A stretch of 64,000 nucleotides of DNA. It comes from Centropus unirufus (Eukaryota; Chordata; Aves; Cuculiformes; Centropidae). Below the pieces are notes generated by a model that was not told the DNA's origin, searched no databases, and saw only the letters and a list, made by a program, of their open reading frames with translations. Numbering within the stretch: the stretch's first letter is position 1; each line of letters opens with the position of its first letter. The stretch covers positions 2,297,776 through 2,361,775 of the forward strand of contig VYZI01000033.1 of assembly GCA_013397695.1 (NCBI GenBank). The letters run 5' to 3'. Of this stretch, positions 24,301 to 37,400 are shown one piece after another. The translations under genes and the position numbers were made by a program.

Positions 24301-25825
24301 GCATTTTCAGAGGCTTACTCATAAAAAAATAAAATTAAAAAGCTAACCAGAAAGAAGGCTTCTTATTGCTTGTTTTACTCATCCACTTTTCTCTTAACTG
24401 TGCTTTCCACAGTTGATTCAAAGCAACAAAACTACTATGCAGGAAGAAAATGATCAGCAAACACTCAATTCTCATATCTTGATTACTACAGGTTGTAATT
24501 TTTTTATATGCAAGTTCCCCCGGATTATATGAAAAATTTAATGAACTTTTTAAAGTGAATGGAGAGAGTGAGGAGGCTTGAGAATATGCCTCATGAAAAT
24601 CCTTGTTTCAGAGAACTCAATGCTTTATGGGGAAAAAAAAGAAGCAATGATTTTTAATGAGCCTGTTTTTTTTTAAAAGTGGGAGTTCATTCTGATTTTT
24701 TTTTTTATGGGAGCTTGATTACCTGTTCTTCATGCAAAAGAACTCAGCTATTTAATGTGCTACAGGTTGGGTCTCTAATACAATAAGGAGCCCGCACGTC
24801 ATGGTGTTACGCACTGGGCAGGCCAATTTTTCCATTCCAGACAGAGGAATGAAATAATCTGGATTACAGAACATTTTGCTGAAGCAACAGCCTCTTTTTG
24901 ACTGGTTTATAATGGACTTTGGAGAGCACTTCGTCCCTGGCAAGGACAAAAGGCAGGCATAAAGTGCTGCCCACTTTCATTAGTAACCCATGGTATCTAC
25001 AAGGAATGCCTTGCTAAAGAAACTGCCAGGCCAGAACTCTTAAAGTGACTGAAAGTGCATCAGATTTTTGAAAGTTTTTTCCTAAAGCAAGGACGGGGGG
25101 GAGGGCAGGAAGAGCTACCAGTGTTACCGAAAATCCCATGATAAATCACGTCTACATGTAGCACATCCAGAAAGTGTCTGTCACCAGCTCTGGACATTTT
25201 GCCACAAGAGTTGATTTGTGTGCTTCTCCCTGAGCCCACATTGGCTGTCCCAAGTGGCCCATTTGAGGCACACTCAGCCACCAGCCTCCACAGTATCTTA
25301 CCTGGAAGGTGGCCATACCTGCATACCCATTTGAGGGCTCCCTGTTGTCAGAGCTGTAGGCTGACAAGATGATGGAAGATCCTGTTTGCTGCTGCCTTCT
25401 CTTTCCATTTTGATGCGCTGACACACCCCAAAACATGTGCTGCGTGGCATGGTGCCCTGCGTCCGTGTAATCCACTCTGATTGCTCCTAGATTTCTCATC
25501 AGGTGAAGAACCCAGCTACAAACAGCTCTCACCAAGCCTGTAGCTCTCACAGCAACAGACTGCTTTCAAGTTTTTCATTATCAACGCCTTTAGGCTACAT
25601 ACCTGTAACTCTAACTGTCATCTGGTCAAGTCTATTTCAGGAGCCTATTTGCATAAAAGCCAGCAAATACAGCATATACTTTTGAAAATCGACAGCCTTT
25701 TAGCAATAAGGTAGCTATAACTATTTCTCAAAATAAAGTAAGCTTTGAGTGGAAGTGGACACTTGATACTTTCTTCTTTTAATTAAAAGAATCTTCAAAT
25801 ATGTTAAAAATAAAATTAAAAGATA
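21394..25825. other. Non-coding AT-rich sequence
   Basis: No gene recognised in about 4.4 kb. The segment 24160-24330 carries homeodomain-like cores (ATTAATT at 24245-24251) and two ATGCAT hexamers within about 20 bases, and could be a conserved element, but nothing can be proved without alignment. The 132-codon minus-strand frame at 25152-25550 has no recognised domain. Confidence 0.55.
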
Positions 25826-25857
25826 TGAGATAATTGAGGTTGGAAGGCACCTCAGAC
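25826..25857 (-). mobile_element. CR1 3' end scrap, minus strand
   Basis: TTGAGGTTGGAAGGCACCTC is the reverse complement of the CR1 3' region GAGGTGCCTTCCAACCTCAA. Only about 30 bases can be recognised. The terminal repeat itself has decayed. Confidence 0.6.
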
Positions 25858-27465
25858 AAAAAAGTAATGAAGTGCTGGAGGATTTTAATATTTGTTTGCC
25901 ACTGCAGTGAATATTAAAAGAGCTTTATTTTTCCTAGTTGATGCCTTTAAAATTCTCATTTACTTGCAATAAGATAGGAGACACACAAAAAAAAACAGAA
26001 TATTGGGAGCCTAGCCTGCCTGTGCAACTCAGCACTTGACTCATTCCTTGCTTGCCAAACAAACTGCTGAACAAAAGTTGCCTTTAAATAAGACTTCTGT
26101 ACTTTAGTGAGAAAATTCCGTGTTATTCAATGATGAATTGTCTCACATTGTCAACAAACAAGGCAAAGACAAGACATTCATTTTCAAAGGGGGAAATACT
26201 CCTACAACGATTGAACCATCACCACGCCTTTACTATCATTATGTGAAGAAATTGATTTGGATACAATACTAACATGTGCTGTGGGAGGAGAAGATCTCCA
26301 GCAAAGAAAAGAAAAGAAATAGCCTTACAATAACAGCTGTTATTTATATTTCTGCCTTCCTTCTAAAAGACCATTCCCAGTGGAAAAAACAGAAACATTT
26401 ATTGGTACTTACCAATAGTAAAGATTATCAATTTGGTTTCAAATACTTTACCTCCAAAGTACCTCTTCAGAATTGATTTTCAGTGTTTTAAACTGTTTCT
26501 TAAAAATGCTTCACCATTTTAATGTAGTCATTAATTATAGAAATACGGAGTTGATTACACTAACCCAAAGATATGCATGCAGGGCAATCGTTACTTAATC
26601 AAAACTCTTCAACCTAATGTGAGGATTTTTTTCTTCTTATGCGTTTAATACTACAATGTTTACTTACAGAATGCTAAAATAGCAATTTGTGCAAAAGCCT
26701 TTGCCCTAAGGACTTCATAGTCTTGATCTTGAACTTAATGATATTGCTTGTATATCTAAATATTGTGATAAGATATTCAAATATCAGAACCAAACAACGT
26801 GAAATTGTTTCCATCCACTTGCAGGCCTGTGGTATTTCCGTGGCCTACATATAGGACCTCATAAGATCTCTGGATTAAGAATTCAGTAAAGAAGGAAATT
26901 TTATGGGATTTTTTTTCCATTACATCTTTTTTTTTTCACTTAATATTTTTATCTCATTAGCATTTTTTTACTTCTCTCTTTTGAGGGGGTTTAGCAATTA
27001 GAGATTATGAAATATTTCATATTATGACAACTCTATTTCTAAGCACATGCATGAGCTCAAGCTTGTAAACTCCTGGCTAATATCATGTCCTGGAAAAACA
27101 GATTTACGCAAAATACAAATATCTAAAGTTACACTTTTACCAACGGAATCTGTGCTGGTGCAAGTTAGTAATCTTAAAGAATTTTATTTTTTTAATTGCA
27201 AAACAAGATTCTTACCATTTTCCTAAGTTTGAGACAACCCCTAAACTAAAAATTTATTTTTTTTAATCTCCCTCCCTCCCCCCGGTTTGGTTTAGGCTTG
27301 GAAGCACATTCTTTCATATTTGGGATACAGAGGTCTTCTGAAATAAAAAAATTAAATGAGGCTGGTTTCATATAAACTAAGAAAATGGCTGAATATCTCT
27401 AGGAGAACTTAGCCTGATCCTCACGCCTTCCCTCCATTTTGCTCATGCAAAGAATAGGAAATAAA

Positions 27466-27523
27466 GGGGAGGAGAAGGAGAAGGAGAAGGAGAAGGAGAA
27501 GGAGAAGGAGAAGGAGGAGGAGT
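27466..27523. repeat. (GGAGAA)n polypurine microsatellite
   Basis: About eight GGAGAA-type units followed by GGAGGAGGAG make a pure purine tract of nearly 60 bases on the plus strand. Mirror-symmetric polypurine tracts of this sort can form triplex (H-DNA) in supercoiled DNA; whether this one does is not shown. Confidence 0.95.
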
Positions 27524-27618
27524 CAAGGAGCCTCAGTCCCAATGTGTCACATTCTTGAAGTTACAGTGTTTTCCTTTACACATCTATGAACAAAGGACAG
27601 CCTTGTGCTGAAGGTGAT

Positions 27619-27662
27619 TTCCAGAATACCTATTCATTACTTCCAGAATACCTATTAATTAC
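27619..27662. repeat. Two-copy 22-bp tandem repeat
   Basis: TTCCAGAATACCTATTCATT plus AC is repeated at once with a single C-to-A change. A recent local duplication, with no sign of function. Confidence 0.9.
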
Positions 27663-29485
27663 TTTCTTTCTGTGCTATCTCTGATTCTCACAAAGATTTT
27701 TTTTTGCCTGATGTTAGTTGTACAGGGCCCAGTTCATCTTTGTTGCTTTCTTGTTGGAATTCTGTTGTAGTATATATAAAAAAAAATAAAATCCAAATTT
27801 AATTTTAAAATAGCAATCAAAATTAATTGCAGCAAATTCATTGGCAGTGACAAATATAGCATGCAAATATAGTCTTGAGTGAAGTTATTCAAATTCATAT
27901 ATTTACACTAAAGGAGTTTTTGACTATTTGAGATGTCCTTGAAAAATGCCCCTTTAGACATTGCATTTAATTTATCATATAATGGATTACTGTTCTATAA
28001 TTTTATTTCATTTGTATCCTTAAGTTTTAAACAATAGTAGAGTAAGAATACACTGAAAAAAACATATATAAGTCTTTCCAGTGGCTTTTACTACACAATT
28101 TCTTATTTACTTTGGGATCAATGTGATCTAAAAGATAGTTCCTGGAAACCACTAAAAGAATTTCATTAACACTTTTAACTTCAATTCATTGTATGCAATG
28201 GCACTTGCACATCAGAATTCTTATAGCTGCATAGAATAGTCTGCAAAATACACAACCCGATATTTTTCATTTCAAAACCCACCTGAAAGCTAGTGAGAAG
28301 CAGATGCTCTTCTCTTTTATATGGCACCAGCACAATTCCACTGGAATTCAGAATATTCTGGTGTAACAGCATAGTCAAAATTCATGCAGAACTCTTGAGT
28401 GGCTGCCAAAGTCAGCTTTAGCTGGAAGACACAGCAGCTCTTTCCCAGAGGTATCTGTCTCTGACTGCACAGATGTGTCACTGGCAGATGGGTTATGGGA
28501 TGAGCAGCTGCTCCATCTGCCAGGAAAGGGCAGTATGAAATTTCCTGACGGGACTTCCTTCTGACAGTTGAGGCAGAAATGTTGCTCTCTAGAACATACA
28601 CCAGCACTGGTAGGAGCGTGGCTCCTCTCTTCTCATAGTGCTGTGAGGATCCAAGGAAGCATAGGGACTCCAGCCACTAGGAACTGATTTTTCTGACCTA
28701 ACACAGGCTAAACACAAAAACCACATTACTACTCCAACACTGCTCGTCCTGAAAAATAAGACCTCTGTAAAAAAATGAGGAGTGTATTTAAATTGCATAC
28801 ATATTCAAGTACAAAAAGGTTATATTCTATAATCAGTGTTTGTTGATTACCACATCACGCTTGTCTCTCCCCAGCATGTTTCCATTATTCTCTTCCTAAA
28901 AGAGCAAGAGAAACAGCAGGATCTGTTCCTAGGCTTTGTCTTGGTAAAATATCTAATAATTTTTGACATTGTACACAAAAGTCGTTTCAGGTGACTGTTT
29001 TTCATTTACCAAGAAATTTCACAAGAGCTTGACTCATTTCCTACCTGTCCTGTCAATTGAAATTTGCCATGTCAAGCACTCAACTATGGACTCCTTCTAA
29101 AGTGTGGGCACTTTGTCCACAGATATAAACATCAGCCAGCTAGCATGGGCCCCCAGTGCAGATTACAGAAGAGCAAAGTTCTGTGGCACATCCAACAGCG
29201 AGGAAGTCAAAGGTCAGAATTTATTATTTAATCTAATTCTTATATGGGATTTTTTTTTACATATTGCCCTGCAAAGCAAAGCAGAGTGTGTTGCAGAAAT
29301 CAGAACCCAAAGATGGAATGCCATCAATTTTTATGATGACATTACAGTGTTAGAATATATGCTGCAATTACAGCAAAGCTGAGACCTGGGAAAAGATTTT
29401 TCATTCTTCTTTATCACATCTACTGACTGAGCATCTAGAAACTATCTAAAGCTAATAAGGTTCTTAAGGGGTGAAGAATAATATA

Positions 29486-29800
29486 CAGCTGCACTGGGAT
29501 TGTTTAACCTACAGAAAAGAAGGCTTAGGGCAGATCTTATCAATGGATATATAAGTACCTAAAGAGGAGGTGTAAAGAAGTTGGGGGCAGGTTTTTCTCA
29601 GTGGCATCCAGTCACAAGACAAGAGACAATGGACACAAACCAAAACACGGGATGCCCCCCAAAAAATTAGAAAACACTTTTTAACTGCAAGGATGAACCG
29701 AACTCTGATACAGGCTGTCCAGAGAGGCTGTGGATTCTCCCTCTTTGGAGATACTCAAAAGCCACCTGGCAATCTGGGTAGATGCAACACTTGAAGTCTT
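29486..29800 (+). mobile_element. CR1 LINE fragment, truncated at both ends
   Basis: This matches the 3' part of the CR1 coding region at DNA level: CAGAAAAGAAGGCTTAGGGC (the LEKRRLRG-type segment), AGACAAGAGACAATGG, GAAAACACTTTTTAACTGCA, and CAGGCTGTCCAGAGAGGCTG then GGAGATACTCAAAAGCC. It corresponds to the same segment as 10450-10720 of the larger copy. The usual 3' tail is not recognisable after about 29800, so this copy has lost its end through deletion or divergence. No open frame of note remains. Confidence 0.85.
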
Positions 29801-32800
29801 CAGTACAGTAGAGATATTTCCCTCTCTTTCCTAATATAGGGAATCTTGATGAACCATCCCCTCCAGCGAAAGGAGCAGTTCATCTAATATGTCCCCTATA
29901 ATTACACCAGAACACCCCCTCTACTCTCTAGTTAAAAGCACCAGCCACAGCCAATCCATGTTAGCACTGGACTTGGAAGTGCTTCCCCGTTAACACCTTT
30001 ACCACTGTCCTGTGCTGTATCTGAGAATCAAAGAGGTGGAACAGAATCAATTGCAACAGCCATTCCTACTAACCCTTGGAAAGAGATAAAAATTGAGTCA
30101 TTAATAAGCACGCTTAGATCTAAAGAGAAGCCTTTACAAGCAGCTGGCACCCTGTGAATATAAACATAATGCCCAAGCTATATTTTTATGCAAGATATAA
30201 CTAATCATTGCCATTTATTCCCCACCTTATCCAGAAAGGTCACTGGTTTCACAGAAATTAAACTATCATTCATGTTTGAACCTCATCAAAATTCAAGTTT
30301 TTAAACTTAGCAGGAGCCTACTGAGAATAAAGTTTTACTCAATTCATTGCAAATTCTCCATGGGCTCTCATATCCAGCAATTTTTTAGTCTTTGAGTATG
30401 TTTCTGCCACACAGTCGATGCTGTGATGATAACATTTCTGACAGCGTGCTCGTGCATTCTTTGAGATGACTGATAATGCAAATGCCCAGCTTCTTTCTGC
30501 TCATCCAGGGACATATATCATTTCAGAAAGCATGACTATCACAACAGTAAATCAACTTACTTCATTTTACATTGAAACGGATTACTAAACGGAATTAATT
30601 TCAAAGAGCTGAAAGTTCAGTCCCCTTCCTGTCCACTGAAAACAGAGTTGCCTTGTTTCATGCTTCCATGAGCATGCCAGTCAACCCATGACACCACACA
30701 TCACACTGCACAGAGAGCATCGCATTGTGACTCAGATACTGCCAGAAGCTACCTGTCTCCTTCAGAAAGTTGGTCTTAGCAAGTGGGACTTCCCCGTTAT
30801 GCTTTTGGAAGGAGTTTGTTTTAAAGACAAAACAATAAAATGAATACAGAGAGATCCTAATGGTCCTTTCTTGACCATCTTTGCACAGCATCACAATGAT
30901 TCACGATGAAAGAGAACCCAGGAATATGCTTTAGCCATCTTGCTAAAAAAATTTTCTTACTCTCTGCCAGAACATTCCTAAGCATCTGTAAGTATCCGTA
31001 GGAGTATCTGAAGGGTGAAGATCGCTACCTGCAGCTCTACCAGTTATTTTAAGTAATACTCGCCATTCCTTAGTGGTGAGATTATATCTTAAGTAAGCAC
31101 TTGGAGAAGGAAGACAGAATCCTTTCCAGCTGGCTTCCTCACCTCCAAAGGCTCTGAACAGAAGAAAGCAGTTCGAGACACTCTGTTGTCTGGATGAGGT
31201 GAAAAGTGAGGTGAGCCTCACCAGAAGAGCTGTCTTGTCATAAAGAGGACCATATGCACAACTGCTAAAAGGTAAGAGCACAAGAATATTCACACTTAGT
31301 GGACGTATAATGGTAACCACATATACAATCACTTACTGAGATACCGGTTTTGTAATACAAAGTGCACAAGAAAATATAAACCTGAATATATTCAGTTACA
31401 GGAGAAAGCACACTTAAATCACAATCTCTTGAGTTTAAAAAAAACTTTGGTAGAAACATGGGATGTCAGTGAAAAGACACCTGGCCCCAATTTTTTTTTT
31501 AAAAAAAATAAACCAGAGAACTTGAATTTGATACATTGTAATTATTTTCTTTCATTGAAATGTTAGGACACATTCCAGATTTTCAGGAACACTTGTCAAA
31601 AGGAACCCAAGAAATGAAGTTATGCAGTTTTATGCAACAGTCTTTCATCAATCTCTGCTACAGTCTGGAAATGTTGTATGAAAAAAAAAAATAACAAAAC
31701 AAGGTTTGGAGTAAAGGCCCAGAAAGGCACCAATTACTTACATGCAATAATTCTGAAGACAGGACATTTTATTATGGATATTCCACATTTTCTTTTTATC
31801 ATTAAGAAATACTGCTCTGCTTTCTGATTCAGGAAGCTACTTCAAGGTAATTTGCCAGAATTGGAGGAATGCATTAAAATGCTACTTTAATTTAGCCAGT
31901 AAACACAGAACCAAAGTTAAAGCCAGAAGTAAGACTAGAGTCACTGTAAGTATCTAACTAGTGTCTAATACAGAATACAATCCAGATGAGAAAGACAGAA
32001 AACTCTCGTTCTAATCTTCAGCTGGTGAGTAGGGTACATATTAACATTAAAACAAGCAAACAAAAAAAAGATGCATTGCTGTACAACTGTGGATAGTCTG
32101 CTGTGGATCTGACATGATAGAAAAGTCTGAGGGTATAAAATCGAGCCAGAGTTCTGTGCCAATACATCTACAGAGACAGTGGTTTTTTAAGCAGCAAAAT
32201 CCAGACTGATTGTACCTAGTGTCTGACAAAGGATATACAGCTTGGGTCAATCTAAACTGGGCTGGGGCATTATCTATTGAAGCTGGCAGCCACTTATTCC
32301 TGCCTTTTCTTAATCAATTTTTTTTGTTTATAAACTTGAGTCTTATAAGGGGAAGTATTCTTTGGGAAATACCTTGAGTATGGATACATTACTGGGCTCT
32401 AGAAAAGCCCATTCCCAGATGACAGCCCAGAGTGACTCCTTTTAGTCTACCTTTTCATTGTCAAGTTCCTTATGGATGCAAGGAAGCACAGGTCACTGAT
32501 CCCCACTGTAATCACTGGGAGTTTTGCCTTGATCAAGGTCTACGACCTTCACATGAACTGTGTCAGTTGGGGACAGTTCGCGAGATTCTCATACATGCAT
32601 TAAAAGACCGTTTGAAATTCAAATACAGGCAGAACAAAGCAGACAACCGTTTGGGTCATCCTCATGCATCTTTCTCTGGCAGGAGATTTTTTCCAGAATC
32701 TACCTCCTGTTTTCGCATCTAGACCAGATGCCATACTTAATGCCTGTGGGACAGTATTTTAAGGGATGCATTGAATTAATAAAAAAATGACATGAGTAAA

Positions 32801-34200
32801 ATGAGACCTTGCATAAGGATAACGTCTAATTGCCTGGATGCCACTGTAGAAATGTAAAGTTCAAGCAAACCAGTTACCAGTGCATCACCTCTCCTGCAAG
32901 TGGCTCCTACTGCAGGAACAACTCAACTGTTGGTACAGCAGGTACTGAGTCATAGCCATTAGACCATAATTTTTACAAGCATTAAGATCAGATTACTTTC
33001 ATATGTTGGGTCTTTAATTGTGATGGTTCAGCAGCAGGTATTCAGAATGGTAAATTCACTCTCTAAAGGGAACCACTTGGGTCATCTCAGGCTACACTTG
33101 TGCCCACTAAAGAAGAAAAATCTTATAGCATGCACCAAAAATCTCTAGATGAGACTGCATCAATATGAAATCCCCTGATAGGCTTGCAGGCAAAGGAGAT
33201 ACTATAAGGTAGAATTCCACTGCTGGATTACAGAATTATTGATAGTAAAGCCTCTATACCGAACAATGAACAAGTATACGTGAACAGGTTTTGTTGTCCA
33301 TTTCCATCTTCTGTTATCTCACTGGTAGCTGAAGTGATTACCTTCAGAAATAACACATACACACTAAAAAAGATATCAGTCACACTAATGACCAGACACA
33401 AACAGGGAGGGGATTAACACAACCTAATCCAATCACTCCTGAAAACAAAATATGCAACATACCTCCATGAAAAATAACAGTTGGAATATTCCATGAAGGA
33501 TGCTCTTCGGAACAACCACAATAAGATGTTAGTCTGCTTCTCATTTGGTCTTAATTACCCTGTTCAGAGTCATTACATAAACCCTGCCTGTTAAACCAAC
33601 CAGTTCTCCTAAGGCTGGCTGTTTCATTTTTACAAGATCAACAAGATTTTAAGTATTCTTGGGAGCTGCTCTCAGGAGTTAATTATAGGGTGAGGAAATG
33701 GGAACATTCAGGCATATGGCCTTCAGACTCTGGCACAAATACGTATTAGTTTATGATAAAAAGTTGAAGATTTTATGTTCGTGGGCTTTCGAAACATATA
33801 TAAATATACATATGAAAACTAGAAATGCAGGAAACTCATCGGTTCAGTCAGATACTCTGTCTTCTTTCATGAGAGATCAATGGATAACAAACACCTGATA
33901 AGATGGGAATTCAGTGAGCTCAACCTATTCCTTCAGTTCACAGGTGGTATACCAGTAGCACACAGACAGATGAGTAGGTCAAGGAAAAGGACCAGTTACT
34001 ACTTTGTCCACAGAGTGAATTAACAGAAAAAGGGCAGAATTTTGACATAATTATTCTGTGCCTCTCAGGATACCTCTCTCAAACCTATTTCAGTTGTTTT
34101 GGTAGGAACTTGGAGTGCATGTGTTCAGACTTCCTCATTCACTGCTGTCAAACCATCAGCTTTCCCCTTCATTCACTGTTTTTAAGAATTTAATTGTACC
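29801..34200. other. Non-coding AT-rich sequence
   Basis: About 4.4 kb with no gene recognised. Frames of up to 129 codons (minus strand, 30943-31332) have no motif I can name. A T10-A8 run sits at 31491-31508. Confidence 0.55.
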
Positions 34201-34423
34201 CATTTTAAAGTTTTGGATGTGCCTGTCACAGGCACTCAAGCACAGACCCTTGCCCAACCTTGCCCCAGCACTGGAAGCAGCGACATAGACTGCGAGGTCT
34301 GTGGTGTTAACTGTTGCCTGGCTTCAGGCCTCAGTTCACACCGGCAATTCAGATGTTGCCTCCTCATCCCATGTCATGTGATGGCCCAAGCTGCTTCATC
34401 CATCCGTTAGATTTTGTCTTGTA

Positions 34424-34429
34424 AATAAA
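34424..34429 (+). terminator. Possible polyadenylation signal
   Basis: AATAAA, preceded by TTGTCTTGT and followed within about 10 bases by the G/T-rich stretch GGAAGGGGTGGGG and then GGATGTTTG, has the layout of a vertebrate polyadenylation site with its downstream element. The upstream 200 bases look less AT-rich than the neighbourhood. No transcript evidence is available, and AATAAA occurs often by chance in AT-rich DNA. Confidence 0.35.
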
Positions 34430-37400
34430 CTCTTGGAAGGGGTGGGGACCAATGGATGTTTGCACCATACTCAACAGTCTTCAAGTACTACAAAACTACA
34501 TTTGAAGAAGAACAGAGTTAAGCTGAATCCAAGTGCTTTTAAACCCATGCCCTTGAAAGAAAAGATTTCTCTGCTTGCAAACAGAAACTCCATTTAAAAA
34601 TCCCATCAGAATTTACAATTTTTCTTATTCCAGGAAGAAAAGGCAGAATGGCAAAGCTCTTGAACTATATTCCAAATGATAAAGCCAAATCCCCTGCGAG
34701 GTACTGAAATCCCGTATTGCCAATAAAGCACTAATGGGAAGCAGTTCTTTTCCATGCAGATAACCTTAATAGCTGACTGTGCAATGAGTATTAAAACACC
34801 TAGGAATTAAATGCCTAACTTTTTAGAAATTACACAAAGAAATAGAGAACCACTGAAGCGGAGCTTTCCAAGAGATTGCACCAGCAAATTCTCTTTGTTA
34901 GGTGCGCTTCAGGTGAGCAAACAAAATTCCAGTAGTGCTAGAAGCAATGTGCTTAACTCTTTACACTGGTTGCATTTTCTATGCTGCATAGCAGAAAGCA
35001 CTAACCCCACCTGAACTTTGGTGAGAATGGAATGGAAATCATGCCTTAGTGATGTAGGAGACGGCAAGTCTTTTGCTATGTGTGTGTGGCAAGTGGAACA
35101 AGGTGGAAGACTGATAACTTTACAAGTCTTACAAATCCCTTCAATCTTGCACTCTCCAACGTATTTCCATTTAAGGTTAAATGAGGAGGCCCTGGCTGCT
35201 TTCAGGCCTCTGACAAAGCACACGTTTGTGTTTGTGCTTTTGTAATCAGTTTAATCATGAAACTTCGGATCAGACACAACATCTGGTTTACAGCAAGATT
35301 TTCCTTTCCAAAAGAAAAATTGAATAAGTCTGTTATGAACCATTCAACAATATTGGTATACCAGTCTGAGCTGAAATAAATGCGATAAAACTGCCAAACA
35401 GTAAATACAACCCTAATAAGAGCAGGGGATTGAACTAATGGGAGCTGATCTGTCCCTCATCATGGAAACTTTTGTAGCAAGAGACTGAACCTCAGCTGGT
35501 GAGGGATGCGTGACGATGAGTAACTCTCCAAAGCACGAGCTCTAAATCTCGTTACGCTGAGGAACGTGAGGTGACTGGGAAGAGAGTAGAAGTTACTGCC
35601 AGAGGGACTTTGCAACACAAGCACAAACAAAAGGTATTGCAAACAGCAGGATGAAGTCCATTAGCAATGGTAATAATGGATGCACCTCTGCCATAGAATG
35701 CTATGGAGCATGGGCTGCATGGAGCAATGCCAATAGCAAAAGTAATGGCACGCTGAACTTCTCCTAAATGCACTCCACTCTGATCCAGGCACACAGAAAT
35801 TAATTTCTGACTGCATTCCAAGTTTGGGCAAGATCTAGAAAACATCTAACAAGATACACTTAGCTGAAAGCTACGGGTTTGGTACAGCAGACACCTTAAA
35901 CTTTCAGAAACTGATTCACTCTGTATTTATATTTGCATGCGTATACAAACATTTATTTTCACTTGGAAAAAAATTGTTGATTTTTGTATTTTAAACCTGC
36001 TTAAAATAGATACATGCATTTTTTGTGCATTTCATTTCTTGCATTTACTTAAAGTGCAAGCAAGCGTATAAGTGAAGCACAAACTAAAAGGAGAAGGGAG
36101 CTCACAAGAATGTATGTCACCTGAGGCTTCTTACAGGACTTAAGCACTGATGTGTGGGTTTCCTTTGACACTGAAAACGTTCCAGCACTTCCACTGCTAA
36201 TTGCCATAATGAACTGGATTTCCATTTATTTTTTAAATTATTTTTATCTTGCACACTAGATGGTGCTCAAGTTAAAAAATGAGTAGCAACTTCACTGAGC
36301 CTTTCATGAGATTAGCAAAACACAGGTTCTGCCCTTGCAGCAGTTACAAGAAATCAGGAAAAACTGTCTCTTCCTGACTGCTCATCATCATGCATTTTAC
36401 TAAAATTGTATTTCCCAGTCTTTGTTCATAATCACTGCTGATTTCTAGTTGCATGTTTATGAAATGTTTGCAGTCGGGTTTTTTTTTATGCATCCAATAT
36501 TATTGTGACCTGAATGAATTATGTGAATTACGAGTACAGAGCCACAAACACGGAAATACATTTCACCAGCCATCAGAAATTCAGTATCTGTGTTCATGAC
36601 AGTGCTGGCTTGTGGAAACATTTTAAAATAGAATTATTTCTTTCTCAGCGATCCTACTGACTTAACCTATAAGTTTATGGCAAAGTCATCATATTACTTG
36701 GCATTTCAAACAGATGAACTGTACTGGGTATGTCACTGACCTTTATCTTAGCTGCAGTCGGAGTTTGGAGAAAATCAGGCTCTTGTCAAGCAGCGCAGAG
36801 AGAAAGGACTAAGCGATTCAGTTTGGTAGGGGTCCAGTCCTGGCCAAAGGCTGATAGACTCTCCTGAACTGGCAGTGATTGAGCACAAGTTGTCACAATT
36901 GGACACAGATGAGAACACAAAATTGGTGAGGAGCAGACACTGACAGCAATGCTGGATTGGTCACAGGGATACGTACAGACATTGAACTAGAAATATAGAA
37001 ATGCTTGAATCTGGCCAATGACTTTGCATTGATTTATTTGAGTTCTTTTCTATTTTTACAAGACTTTAATAACTCCTTATGGAAAGTTACTTATTCCTAC
37101 AGGGTTGACAATTCTTTAGGTAAACCCAGAGGCTAACTTGGGTGGCGGACAGATTTTCTCTTCCAGATCTAGCTGTGCAGCTGTAGATATCACTGACCTG
37201 AGCTATTTGTCTTTTATCATCATTAGAGCTTCTTCTCTACTCCCTTCCCTCCTTGTTAGCAAATTCATACGGATTCTCTTTCTTTCATTACAGAAAATAC
37301 CATGTAGCTAAACCGAGCATTCAGGCTAACTTAGAAGCAGAAAACAGCAGGATCCACGCTATTCTCTCTGCTGAGACAGGACAGAAAGCCCCAGCAGATG

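Larger units (their letters stand above)
25858..29485. other. Non-coding AT-rich sequence with short repeats
   Basis: No gene recognised. It holds the GGAGAA microsatellite at 27466-27523 and a two-copy 22-bp tandem repeat at 27619-27662, listed separately. A weak exon-like segment is discussed under findings at 29124-29211. Confidence 0.55.

Noticed and set aside
25152..25550. 132-codon minus-strand frame
   Set aside because: No motif, no splice context and overlapping frames on both strands. Treated as chance.
35552..35845. 97-codon minus-strand frame with alanine/isoleucine/cysteine-rich sequence
   Set aside because: I considered a repeat shared with 62.8-63.0 kb, but the resemblance is only short GCAATGGC-like words and not an alignable copy.
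36770..36960. Possible second LTR or repeat fragment
   Set aside because: The wording seemed less AT-rich, but I found no TATA, polyadenylation signal or TG...CA ends and no family resemblance.
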